NCBI RefSeq assembly: GCF_000315625.1
Contig: NW_005434601.1
Span: forward strand, 206,762-270,761
DNA: 64,000 bases
Source: Guillardia theta CCMP2712
Lineage: Eukaryota > Cryptophyceae > Pyrenomonadales > Geminigeraceae
Reading direction: 5' to 3'
Translations under genes and position numbers: made by a program
Notes under the pieces: model-generated
The model's database searches: none
What the model was told of the DNA's origin: nothing
Seen by the model: only the letters and a program-made list of their open reading frames with translations
Part shown: piece after piece, positions 1 through 10,391 of the stretch
Layout: every line of letters begins with the position of its first letter
Numbering within the stretch: the first letter of the stretch is position 1

Positions 1-3000
1 GAGGAATGGCACATTGAAGATAGTCAGAGAGGAGGTGAAGAAAGAAACAAGGAGTGGAGCACGAGGAAGGTGAGGGGGGGGGCGGACCTGCAAAAGTTCC
101 TTGGGGTGCTGCAGGTATGCCTGAACGTCGGGAGCAAACGATCCATCAGTTTGCGCTGCCTCCTTCTCCAGCTCCAGCCATGTGGGAAGGAGTCGTGATC
201 CGGTACCCTCCCCAGGATGGAGGCAGATCTGAATATGATGATCACGATTGGCTTCGAAGACGGAATCGAGCAGGGGCAGGGGCAGGAGCAGGGGCAGGGG
301 CAGGAGCAGGAGAAGCAGGAGGAGCAGGAGCAGGAGAAGCAGGAGCAGGGGCAGGAGGAGGAGGAGGATAGAAACAAGTGAAACAAAGCTAGGATCTGAA
401 GCATACAGAACCTGAAGCAAAACAGGGCAGAAGGAGAGGAGGGGGAAACCAAGAGAGGAGGAGGAAGCAAACAGGGAGGAGAGGAGGTAAGTGAGCAGTA
501 CATGATGATCTCGATCGAAGTACATCTTCAAACGAGATTCTCTGAGAATCTTTGGGGCAGCTGCAGATATTTCTTTCGTTAGGAGCAAAGTTCAGGTTGG
601 GAAAGTGGCAGAAGGGAGAGGATAGGACCGGGAGGAGATGGCTGAGGGAGGAGATGATAAGGCAGAAGAGCAGGGGATCGAGGGAAGAGAACATCAGAAG
701 GGTGAAGGAGCAGGAGGTGGTCAGGAGGAGAAGCAAGAGGACCTGAGCACTTGTGCAGCTTCGTTTGCAGGTTCGGATAGACGATGAAGAGAGTCTCGCT
801 GCTCAGTCTCGCTGTCCTTCTCTTTATATCTGCCAGCAGCCGCGTCCGCAGCCGCAACATCCTCCATCGCCACCACCTCGGGGCATCGTCACCAGGACAT
901 CGAAGGCAAGCTGCCTCCTCTTACTGCTGCAGGAGACGAGCAGACCGGAGGCGGAGGAGCGAAGTAGCCAGAGTAGGAACCATGGTAGAGCGGCACCTGC
1001 AAGAGGTCAGTGGGAAGGGAGAGGATGAAATTTAAAGGTCCTTCCTCTACCTCCATGATCGCCAGATCCGCTGGATGGAGCAGGCGGCAAGGATCCGGTC
1101 GACTGCATCCGGATGGAGCAGAACGATGCTCCTGCTCGTCGCGTGCACCTGGAAGGGAAGAGTCAGAGTGAACAACGCGGAGGAGGAAGAGAGGGAGGAA
1201 AGGCAGAAGGAAGGAGGGAGATGGATTGTGGAAGAGGAAAGAGCACAGAGGAGAGGATAACCAGCAGGTGGAGGGAGAAAGAGGAGGAGTTGATGTGAGC
1301 GGAACGGGCGGAGGAGGAAACGTAAGAGGATTAAGAAGAGAGGAGGAAATGAAACAGCACTGCGACCTTGTGAAGGTTCTGGTTGAAGTAGGCCACCCAT
1401 GCACAAAATCTCCTCATGTTGTCCGGTGAGTCGAAGTTGATGAGGAGTAAAGGAGAACCCCAGAGACCTATCGCTCCTCCCCCTCCTTCTTTCCCTGCCT
1501 CTCTCCCCCTCTCCTCCTCCTCCTCCTCCTCCTCCTCCTCCCAGACCCTCCTCTCTCCGCTGTTGCACTTGTAACCCCTTCTGCGAATGACGTTGAAGGC
1601 GATCACTTGCAAGATCGACGGGTCGGCCCTGAGCTTGATGGCATCGAGCATATCGCACTTCCTGCAGACGGCGGTCAGCGTGAGAACGAAGCTTGCACTG
1701 CCTCCAGCCCGCACCTCTTCCTCTTCCTCAGCACGATCCCTCTCAGAGAAAGGCTCGACGAGTCCCCAGGAGGAGGAGGAGGAGGCTCGCGGCAGCACGC
1801 GATCTCCGTCCTCGTGACTCGAGGAGCGTTCTCCACGAACAGAAGCTGGGTCCAAACTTTCAGCAGTTCGAGGCAAGATCTCTTGCTCGAAGGAAGGATG
1901 AAGATGCTGCGTCCTCCCGTCTCAGATTCCTCCAACCTCCCTTTCCCGCTTTGCAGATTCAAGAAAGTCTCTTCCTCTTCTGCCAACAATCGCTTGAAGT
2001 GCAGGAGTGCAAAGGTCCTCATGTACCTGCACCGCAAAAATGGTGAATAGACGCAAAGATGTGAACTGATGATGGATAAGACATTTCTATCTGCTAGTTG
2101 TCGACCTCCAACTTCAACTCATGGACTTATGATATCAGCAAACAAATCTCTCCACCGACTCGTTTCATCTAGACGAACGAACCAGCATCTTTCAATGTTG
2201 TCTCCGTCTCCTCACCTTCGCATCAAGAACTTCTGCAGCTTCACCACACAAGGCCTGACTCGCCTCGATATCCTCGAGAAGTGCTTCCTCCCAACATGCC
2301 CTCGGAAGACTCGCTGGATCACAAGGTACGGTCGACATCGCGAGTAGCTGCTGTACAAGACGTGCATGTGGCGGTGGAAGGAAGAGACAAGCTCGGAGGA
2401 GCTGACCTCCTCCCTCGCTTTCTCCTCTCTTGCTATCATTGCAGAGTGTTCGTCCATGTAGCTCTGAATCCTCGAAAACAGCTTGTGACCCTGTGACATC
2501 CTGAGAAAAGAAAACAAATCGAAACTATGCATTACCGCGGGCAGGAAATCGTTGTCGTTCTTGACTTCGTCGTCGAGGCAGAGGATGGAAGGACAGAGAG
2601 AGAGGAGGAAGGGACGATAAGAAGGACTCTGAGCCACAGGGTTCTGGAATGCCGTCAGCGACCGCAGCCTCACACTGCCTGCTAGCCCAGCCAAGGCCGA
2701 AACTTTCTCCAGCCTGTTTTGATGGAGGAGGAGCACCTGTAGCAGCGGCAGGGAAGACCAAAACTGCATGTCCGGAAGTCGTCTGATGCCATTTTCACTC
2801 AGGTCAAGGAATCTCAGCGACTTCAACGAGTTCAGCTGATTGATATCCAACTGTCCCATCCTTGACAGGTGCACATACTGGACGTCTTGAGAGTCCAGGG
2901 CGTCCTCGATCTGAAATGCTGTTGCCCGGCTCGCCGTGCGATCTCGCTCTTCGACTACTGTCTCCCAATCCTGATACTTGGTCTCGATCCTCTTGTGAGC

Positions 3001-3021
3001 ATTTCTGACGTAGACCTTCAT
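1..3021 (-). CDS. LRR and IQ-motif protein (LRRIQ3-like), multi-exon, 3' end off window
   Basis: The clearest segment (about 2212-3021) encodes leucine-rich repeats (LKSLRFLDLSENGI, LPLLQVLLLHQNRL) with an LRR cap, followed by an IQ calmodulin-binding motif (YLVIQRVFRGHVGRK) and a second basic helix. Downstream coding segments on the same strand lie at about 1675-2037, 1370-1640, 1047-1160 (a second IQ-like helix, ILAACSIQRIWRSWR) and less certainly at 740-985, 500-570 and 90-240, separated by CT-rich introns. LRR plus IQ proteins of this type are mostly ciliary or calmodulin-regulated in other eukaryotes; the LRRIQ3 assignment rests on architecture and is an inference. The start at 3021 is the first in-frame ATG; an upstream exon is possible. 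A 35-nt GT-AG segment near 2498-2532 could be a tiny intron, but splicing it would break the frame into the IQ motif. The exon chain toward the left edge is only approximate. Confidence 0.55.
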
Positions 3022-3148
3022 CGCGTTCCTCTTGCTACACCGTCGGCTCGTGGTCCAGCTCCTGCTCACTTCTAGCTCTGGCAAGTTTCTGGCTGCATCT
3101 TTGTTGTGATCCCTGTCTCATGCTCTCTCGGCATCGTCTGACGCATCA

Positions 3149-3280
3149 CTACCTTCCTCCTGCCAGCCCTCTACCTTCCTCCTGCCAGCCCTCTACCTTC
3201 CTCCTGCCAGCCCTCTACCTTCCTCCTGCCAGCCCTCTACCTTCCTCCTGCCAGCCCTCTACCTTCCTCCTGCCAGCCAT
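3149..3280. repeat. 22-bp tandem repeat, six copies
   Basis: Six head-to-tail copies of a 22-bp pyrimidine-rich unit (begins CTACCTTCCTCC, ends TGCCAGCCCT). The copies are identical except for the end of the last. They lie just upstream of the LRR-IQ gene and are probably a minisatellite. Confidence 0.9.
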
Positions 3281-3371
3281 CGTCTCTCCTTCCCCGTCCC
3301 CTTCATCTCCATCCACTGCCATGGACACAAAGAGAACTTTTGCCCAGCCTCCTCCCCACTCAAACCAACGG

Positions 3372-3600
3372 ACAAGCTGCCGGGCCAGCTGCAGTGCCGG
3401 GCCTGCTGCCGGGCCAGCGGCTGCAGTGCCGGGGCCTCAGCGGCTCAGGCCGGGCCCGGCCGGGGTAAGCTGCCGGGCCTCCGAGCGAGTGCCGCCGTGC
3501 TGCCCGGGGGGCGGCCCTGCCAGTCATGTCACCGTGAGTGCCCCCTGCACCTCCGAGTGCTGCCCGGCGCCTCAGCCCCGGCCTATTGACTAAAAGTTTA
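3372..3600. repeat. GC-rich island (class A)
   Basis: Nearly pure G/C DNA with repeated GCCGGGCC, GCAGTGCCGGG and CCGGGCCCGG blocks, ending in TTGACTAAAAGTTTATTGACTGACG. It resembles the islands at 5430-5580, 9553-9770, 43890-44230, 55288-55400, 58944-59065, 59330-59425 and 63570-63800 in composition and in its TTGACT/TGACTGA motifs. No coding potential is convincing. Confidence 0.6.
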
Positions 3601-3993
3601 TTGACTGACGCAGTGAAACTTGAAGAAAAGGCAGCTCACGGTACCTTATTTGTATTCATCAATTGGATAGTACCTTTTTGTTGATGGGGGTGGGCTGTCT
3701 GGTTTGAATTTTTGTACCAGAAATGATTCTTGAGTAATTACATAAAAGTTGTTTTTGAGATATCAAGTTTTACCGTGGCACTGGCCCGAGTCGGCCGGGA
3801 TCCTCCGAGTCACAACCCCTCCCGCAAATTGTTCGCCAGCCGTGTATGGCAGGCTTCCCCTCCCCGCCCCTCCAACCATCCCTTCAAGTCAGGCTTCCTC
3901 CCCGCCCCTCCCGGTCTCGGATCATCGCTTATTTCAGGTTGGCACATCGGACGCTCCTCAGCTTGTGCTTTGTGGTGACTCAGCTGAGTCTGA
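3601..3993. other. Non-coding spacer between GC island and repeat R1a
   Basis: An AT-rich stretch (3600-3770) followed by a more GC-rich segment with CCTCCCC and CCGCCCCTCC blocks. No gene is recognised. Confidence 0.4.
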
Positions 3994-4217
3994 GGACGAA
4001 GAGGGGGTCTTTCCTAGCCGTCTTGCTAAGGTCCTCTCATGTCTGGATGCTTGGGTTTCACATCCTAGCATACAGTCTATCTCTCATGTGCTCCTCAATT
4101 CTGGTTTTGTGTGCATTAAACTCGGTCTTGAGCAAAAACTGTCTTGTTACAACTAAGGTCGATGTGATATCTGCGTGACTTTGGACTAGTACAAGTCTAA
4201 CAAACTTGTATTCCGTC
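3994..4217 (+). repeat. Dispersed repeat R1, copy a
   Basis: A 224-bp sequence from GGACGAAGAGGGGGTC to ATTCCGTC. It recurs in the same orientation at 5202-5424, differing in my reading only by one T in a T-run, and in diverged form at about 59066-59319. Its 5' flank differs from the other copies. It encodes no recognisable protein. Confidence 0.9.
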
Positions 4218-5148
4218 GGTTATGAGCCTCGATTACATGCTCAATCATGTTGATCTTATATTTGGTTAGTTGAATTGTTTACTGGAGTTTTTTCTTTCTT
4301 GGTATTGTTTTCCCGTTGCTGTTGAAAATTCATGCAAATTCTATCAAGCTTTACACATTCGGATGACTCCTCTCTTCAATCAGGCTCTCTTTCTAGCCGC
4401 AAGTTGTTTAGGCCTCTCATCTCAGCCTCAATTTGTTTGATTGATCTTCGAATTGGAAAAACAAGCCTTCCCCAGCCAGATTGGTCGGTCGAATATCTGC
4501 TTAACCGTGTGGAAACGCACTTGAAGCTGATTCGATTTTAATCTTCTTGATCTTTGAGTAGGATCAAATGGAACTACCAGGAGATCTGGCGGAAGTTTTC
4601 ATGTCATGGAGCTAGGCTGTGGCATGCATAACTGGAGCTACTTCTGGATCGGCGAACAAGGTACTACTGCACAACAATCTTCAGATGCCTTGAAACGGAT
4701 GTTCCAATCTCGCGGCAGCAATCTCTGGTCACAAGTTCTTTACGGTTCAAAATTTATCTTTTGGTCTTCAAATGCCGGCGGGCACGCTCTCTCTCTCTCT
4801 CTCTCTCTGTTATCTGAACTCCGAAGTTCTCTCCTCAGACTCTCTTATCTTATCCTCCTTCTCTCGTCATTGCATCAGCTCGCCAGGCATCTCCCTTATC
4901 TCTGCACTGCACATCTAATAGCCCTGCATGAAAATCTTCTTCAGAATGGACAATCCTTGAATGGTTATTGCCCACTCAGCATGACTGTGAACTTGACGTT
5001 GTATCATCGTATCTTGACTTGGATCTGCTGACATTCTCTTGGTTGAGTGACTTTCTGACGTCCGATGTAACGTACTATTTCAGAAACTCGGGGGGAGGAT
5101 GGAACGTATGCCAGCCGTGCCAGTCAGATAGCGCCGAGTTAACAAAAA
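4218..5148. other. About 1-kb interval between the two R1 direct repeats
   Basis: Unique sequence with a (CT)n run near 4788-4808 and a G-run near 5090-5100. An open stretch at 4606-5031 has no recognisable domain. If R1a and R1b are terminal repeats this would be the interior of a small non-autonomous element, but I see no primer-binding site or polypurine tract in the expected positions. Confidence 0.4.
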
Positions 5149-5424
5149 CTCTCCTGTAAACCAAGACGACTTACCGTGGCAGGCGGCCAATGTAGCGTAT
5201 GGGACGAAGAGGGGGTCTTTCCTAGCCGTCTTGCTAAGGTCCTCTCATGTCTGGATGCTTGGGTTTCACATCCTAGCATACAGTCTATCTCTCATGTGCT
5301 CCTCAATTCTGGTTTGTGTGCATTAAACTCGGTCTTGAGCAAAAACTGTCTTGTTACAACTAAGGTCGATGTGATATCTGCGTGACTTTGGACTAGTACA
5401 AGTCTAACAAACTTGTATTCCGTC
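5149..5424 (+). repeat. Dispersed repeat R1, copy b, with 5' extension
   Basis: The core at 5202-5424 is near-identical to R1a. The preceding 53 bp (from CTCCTGTAAACC) are shared with the copy at 59066 but not with R1a, so the full family unit is probably about 276 bp and copy a is truncated or recombined at its 5' side. Confidence 0.85.
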
Positions 5425-5580
5425 AGAGTCACTGACTGAAAGTTAAATTAAAAATCATAACGTTGAGTCTGACCCCGGCTGACACCGGGCGTCTGTCGCA
5501 CAGGCTGGCCAAACGACGAGCCTGACTCGCTCGGAGAAGAGAAAACTCGGACAGCGAGAACCAAACCCAATCCTGCCGAC
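5425..5580. repeat. GC-rich/TGACTGA island (class A)
   Basis: Immediately follows R1b. It carries GAGTCACTGACTGAAAGT, then CCCCGGCTGACACCGGG and CGACGAGCCTGACTCG. Shares the TGACTGAAAGT motif with the island at 9553-9770. Confidence 0.5.
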
Positions 5581-5689
5581 TGCTGTCCTCCAAACTTAGC
5601 AGCCTTCCTCGACTCTCCTGATTGTGTTGAGTTCTAATGATAGCCCGGCGCTGCTCGGAAGTTCAACGGTAGGCCCGGCAAAGTTGGAC

Positions 5690-5845
5690 CGTACGGTCAC
5701 GTACGGTATGAGGGGAATTAATGGGAATGTAGCATGTGTGGGGAATGATGGGGGTGGGGTGGGGTAGGGTTCAAAAATCTGAAATGGAGAGACAAAATGG
5801 TGGGTAATTTTATGGAATATTGGGGGTAGGGGTACTTGGGACCCA
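5690..5845 (+). repeat. GGGGTAGGG motif array, G-rich on + strand
   Basis: A run of G-clusters (GGGGGTGGGGTGGGGTAGGG, GGGGGTAGGGGTAC) separated by short A/T-containing spacers. It lies upstream of the + strand gene starting at 6438. It belongs to a class of intergenic arrays seen at eight places in the window. Confidence 0.7.
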
Positions 5846-6437
5846 CGAGCGGTAGAGGAGGGGTCCTTGAGTCTTGATCGGCCTCCAGTCGATATGAGAT
5901 GGCCTCGCAGTTGGAACAGGGCGAAGAGGAGGAGGGAGGAGGAGGGGAGGAGGAGGGGAGGAGGAGGAGAGGAGGAGGAAAGGAGAGGAGTGGAGAGGAA
6001 GAGAGATGAGATCAGAGGAGAAGGACGAGGAGAAGAGGACATGGAAGGGTCAAACAGGTATGAGGTGAAGGGAGATATGATGAGACTTTGAGAAGAAGGA
6101 TGTGAATAGTTGCGATGATAGAAGATGAGATATGAAGGAAAGAGATGTGCTTGATTGTCATGAAGAGGAAAAACAAAAGTGAAGTGAAAGTGTTTGTTGA
6201 CTAGGACAAAACGTATTGGAATAGACAACAGTTGGTTGAGTGCCATATTTTACTTGGATAAGTCATTCGCAAGAATGGCTGACAGCTGCAGCAGGAAAGT
6301 GAAAGGCGACTGAAGGACGAGAACGACTCACATAAAGACACAAGGAGTGAAGGAACAGACTTCACATCATCAGGAAGCCGGACGAATCTGGGGTGTCAGC
6401 AGAGTTGCTGAGCTGAAGCCGTGCATGCCTTGCTGAC
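5846..6437. other. Intergenic region with GGA-rich tract
   Basis: A purine-rich GAGGAGGAGG stretch at 5920-6050, then unremarkable sequence up to the start codon at 6438. No convincing gene; the minus-strand open stretch here is low-complexity. Confidence 0.4.
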
Positions 6438-9400
6438 ATGCCGCTCAATCTCTCGCGCGGGAGCTCGCTCATCGCTCAGCTCTTCCTTCTCGTCTTCTCT
6501 TGCTTGTTCTGGGAGATCAGACCAGAGATCGGCAATGCGCCTGCTTCAGCATGCCTGGGAACGACCGTGGTGAATCTCCTTGCCTCTTTGCAACATTGAC
6601 TTCTACTATCATACCTTCCCTTCCCTTCCCTTCCCTTCCCTTCCCTCGTTCGCTCGCTCGCTTCCTCTCTCCCCTTCTCCTTCTCCTTCCGTCCTCCTTC
6701 TCGTCACTCGTCTTCTCTCCATCCTGCCGTTCTCATTATCCTCGCAGGCTGCAAGGAACTCTCCCCGATGCAGTTTTGCCGGTGTGATCGAGTGGGGAGA
6801 GGACCGGCTGCAGCCTCCCAAGCTCTGCGTCTCCGTGTTGAACAGCTCAGGATCAAGCATCGGGAATGAGGAGACTCCTGCAGAGGCGACGGATAACGCG
6901 GAGCATGCACGCTTGGGGGTGGACAGAGAGCAGTCCAAAGAAGAAGCTGTCGAGCAGGGAAACCAGGAGGTGAGAAGCTTGTTCCATTACTCAAGCCTCT
7001 CACTGTCATGAAGGCTGGGCAGGGAAGCGACTTGCTAGGGCTATCTCCCTCCCTCCTCTCCCTGTCTCCGACTGCTGTCGAGCGAACGGTATGGAATGAA
7101 AGTACGTCGCCATTCTCTTCCCCTCACGTGTGCCCAGGAGTCTCCTGCTCTCCCCAGCAGCTCGGTGGACTGTTCCTTCTTTCCCTCGGCTCCTGAGGGC
7201 CCTGGTGAAATCCAACATCAGGTCTGTCTCCCGTCCAAACTGCTCCTCCCACCCTTGCTCCCTCCTCCACCCTCGCAGCTGTCTCTTCCTCCCTCCTGTT
7301 GTTCTGTCCTGTTGCTGAGACTTCAGCAGGTTTTGTTGCACGAGAGCAGCGAGGGGGAGGGGAAGGAGTCGCACCAGAGCTGGGTGACACTGAAGGGGTC
7401 GTCGTGCTGCTCGTCCTGCCGGTGTAAGCATGTGGCCTTCGGGCTCGCTGCAACGATCGGGGAGCCAACAAACTTGCGGTAGAGGAGGAGGAGGAGGGGG
7501 AAGGAGAGGGGGGACCTTGGGGAGAAGGGGAGGATGCGAGGAGGAGGGAGAAGGCAAGAGGAGCTGACGCAGAGTGCAGGGAAGGATGGGAGAGCCTCTT
7601 CTGTGCGTCCTGTTTACGTGGGGATATAAACCTCGAGCGAAAGTGTGTGGTACTCTGCAATAGGTGAGGAAGGGCGACGGAGGAGGCGATGGAGAACGAG
7701 GGGGAGGGGGGGTGAAGGTGAAGGAGGACAAGGGTGAAGAGGGGGACGAGGAGGAGGAGGAGGAAGATGGCACTGACGGTCCTGTAGGTGTTCACATTGC
7801 TCTCGTCGAGCAGACTGGGGGGTTGATCATGGCAGCGGCGGAGGCAGAGCCGTGCGGTGCAGGGCGCACAGGCGCATGGGGGATGTAAATATGAGACGTC
7901 CAAGGTACGATGGGAGGAGAGGGCGAGGGAGGATGGGAAGGGAGGGTATGGGAGTGAGGAACGGGGGTTGGGGAGAGGACGAGGACAATGAGAGTGAGAG
8001 TTGTCCAGGTGCGAGTTCCTGCAAGGATGCTCGAGGAAGCCGATCTTTGGGGACTCCGGAGCCCCTCCCTCGGTCTGTGTCTGACCCTCCTGCCCTCCTG
8101 CGATGCTAACATGGAGGATACAGCACTGTGCGCTGCACAAGGGAGAGGAGCAGGTGTACTCGACTGTTCTGCCTCCTCCTGGATCTCACTTCAAGCCGAC
8201 TTGCCAACATATCATGAGGTAGGGTACCTGGTGCCCTTCCTCCCGCTGCTCCCTTCCCCTGTTCCTCGTTGACATCATCCTTGCTCTCCTCTCTGTCTCC
8301 ATCAGTCAGCTCTTCCTTCCTCTGCTCCTCCCTTGCGTCACTTTGCTGTGACTTCTTTCCGCAGGTGCGATCGCGTTCCCTCTTACGGTGAGGCGGAGGA
8401 ACTCAAGGCGAGATTCTGCAAGGGCCACAAGCAGGTGAAGCAGGAGGAAGAGGAAGGATGGAGAAGGAGATGGGGAGGGGATGGAGGGACGGGGGAGGTT
8501 GGCGACTGAGGGAGGATGAGGAGGGAGGAAGGGGAGGGAGGAAGGAGAGGGAGGAAGAAGACGGGGCAAGAGGACGGGGCAAGAGGACGGAGCAAGAGGA
8601 GGAAGAAGTCCTGACTCATACCAGGCTCATCACGTCGACCTACGAGCGAGCAAGAAAGTAACGGCGAGCTCCTCGGAGAGGTAACAGCAACTTCTTTTCC
8701 TCCTGCCCCCCCCCCTCGAGGCCCTTGACGAGAATTTCCCAGCTCTGAGGATGCAGATCTTGCTAGGACGAAGTCACCGAACCTGTCAGATGCAATGTAA
8801 GCCCTTGCTGCCTGGACCTCCTCCTCCTCCTCCTCCTCCTCCTCCTCCTCCTCCTCCTCCTCCTCGTCGAATTGACAGTTCGACTGACTGTCTTGGACAG
8901 CTCAAGCATCTCAGGAAGCGATGAGCTATTCCTGCAGCCAGGGTAGAAGCTGAGGCCTTGTGGTTCTTTTTCTTACTCTCCGCAGGATCACAAAGCCAAA
9001 GCAGCGGAGAACACGAGGGAAGCAAAAGGTAACTTCTCATCCTCTCCTCTCCTCTCCTCTCCCCTCCTCTCCTCTCCTCTCCTCTCCTCTCCTCTCTCCT
9101 CCTCTCATGATCTCTCTCGCAGGCCACCGTCGAAATCATTCGCCCAGAATTCATTAGCATGCGTGACAAGCGTGCGGCCAAGTCTCTCACGGCAGAGGAT
9201 GAGAGGTGAGGAGAAGGACGAGGATGAGGAAGAGGACGAGGACGATGACGAGGACGAGGAAAGAATCAGCAGGAGGACGAGGAGGAGGATGCGGGAGGGG
9301 GGATGGGGAGGGGGAGGAGACGCTTTGATTGGAGTCTGACGCAGCAAAGCAGGCATGCTGTGCGGCGGGTGCGGGTGACTGAGGAGGAGGGCTGCGGTCA

Positions 9401-9536
9401 GCTATGGGGGGGGGTCCATTACTACGAGCAGTTGCCGTACGTGGAGGTGGAGGGGATGAGAAGGTTCGGGGAGATGGAGGGAAGGGATCACTTAGAGGGC
9501 GGACTTTGGCATCCTGCTGCTATACAACAGACTTGA
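6438..9536 (+). CDS. Unrecognised multi-exon protein with N-terminal signal peptide
   Basis: Exon 1 from ATG 6438 encodes MPLNLSRG followed by a hydrophobic core (AQLFLLVFSCLFW), a signal peptide or anchor. It splices in phase 0 (ACCGTG|GTGAAT to GCAG|GCTGCAAGG) into an exon at about 6748-6969 (CSFAGVIEWGEDRL, PPKLCVSVLNSSG). Further protein-like exons on the same strand are near 7331-7422, 8111-8217 (EEQVYSTVLPPPGSHFKP), 8366-8433 (in phase with the previous; CDRVPSYGEAEELKARFCKG), 8720-8790 (ALDENFPALRMQILLGRS), 8874-8943, 8985-9030, 9122-9208 (ATVEIIRPEFISMRDKRA), and a terminal exon ending TGA 9534-9536. Several Cys residues suit a secreted or lumenal domain. I do not recognise the family. 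The exon list is incomplete and some boundaries are uncertain; the last exons could belong to a separate gene. Confidence 0.4.
6608..6646. repeat. (CCCTT)n microsatellite
   Basis: Pentanucleotide CCCTT/TTCCC run in an intron of the gene starting at 6438. Confidence 0.8.
8815..8866. repeat. (CTC)n microsatellite
   Basis: Trinucleotide tract of about 50 bp inside an intron; the same triplet fills many introns of the window. Confidence 0.85.
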
Positions 9537-9552
9537 TGACAACCTGCCTGTT

Positions 9553-9770
9553 CTGCCCGGGCCCGGGCCCCCTCGCTCCGATGACTGAAAGTCGCTCTCC
9601 TTGTGAAGTTGACTCACTCACACCGGTCGTTGTCGCCGCCGCGCCATATCACCCGGCCCCGGCCCCGGGCGGCGGGCCGGGCCGGGCCCCGCCCGGCTTG
9701 GTGACGGCCAGTGATGCACTCAGCGGCTGGCACTCACGGTTAAAAATTCTGTGAGTCCCGGGAGCCTCGA
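9553..9770. repeat. GC-rich island (class A)
   Basis: Contains CCCGGGCCCGGGCCCC, GATGACTGAAAGTCG, TTGACTCACTCAC, CCCGGCCCCGGCCCCGGGC and GGGCCGGGCCGGGCCC. Composition and TGACTGAAAGT/TGACTC motifs match the other islands. Located between two + strand genes. Confidence 0.6.
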
Positions 9771-9879
9771 TGTAACGGATAATCAGCTGTCGTAACGTAG
9801 AAACGGACCAACGGACATGCGAGGATGTTGAGGATGGCGGGAAGTCGAAGAGGAAGAGGCAGGGAGGTGGCGGGGGAGG

Positions 9880-10255
9880 AATGGAGAGAGGAGGAGGCAG
9901 AGAGGAGGAGGAGGAGAGGAGGAGAGGAGGAGGAGGAGAGGAGGAGAGGAGAGGAGGAGAGGAGAGGAGGAGAGGAGAGGAGGAGAAGGAAGAGAGGAGG
10001 AGGAGGAGAGGAGGAGGAGGAAGAGAGGAGGAGGAGGAGGAGAAGAGGAGGAGGAAGAGAGCAGGAGAAGGAGAGGAGGAGGAAGAGAGGAGGAGGAGGA
10101 AGGGAGGAGGAGGAGAGGAGAGGAGGAGGAAGAGAGGAGGAGGAGGAAGGGAGGAGGAGGAGAGGAGGAGGAGGAGGAAGGGAGGAGGAGGAGGAAGAGA
10201 GGGAGCAGGAGGAGGAAGAGAGGAGGAGGAAGGAGGGACGAGGAGGGAAGGAGGG
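9880..10255 (+). repeat. Long polypurine GGA/GAGGAGA tract
   Basis: About 375 bp of almost uninterrupted purines on the + strand (GGAGGA, GAGGAGAGGAGG), directly upstream of DRC11. Open frames through it are compositional artefacts. A purine tract of this length could form triplex DNA. Confidence 0.85.
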
Positions 10256-10391
10256 AGTGAGCAGATGAGATCATGACATGGAGAAGCAGCTAGTGGAGGT
10301 TGGAGGGGGATCGAGCAAGCAGCTGCAACCAAGGAGGATAGTTTGAGTGAAGGGAGGTGGTTGGACTGGACAGAGCTCTGACTATCTTACC

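Noticed and set aside
3149-3280. CRISPR array
   Set aside because: Repeats are directly contiguous with no variable spacers, and the genome is eukaryotic.
3994-5424. Autonomous LTR retrotransposon
   Set aside because: No gag/pol, protease, reverse transcriptase or integrase motif in the 1-kb interior, no TG...CA ends and no primer-binding site in the right place.
7006-8140. Ser/Pro-rich minus-strand frames
   Set aside because: Complement of purine-rich introns; the + strand has phase-consistent protein-like exons instead.
9649-10332. Long open frames through the GGA/TCC tract on both strands
   Set aside because: They are pure low-complexity Ser/Pro/Leu or Arg/Glu/Gly translations of a trinucleotide-like repeat; no splice context or domain.
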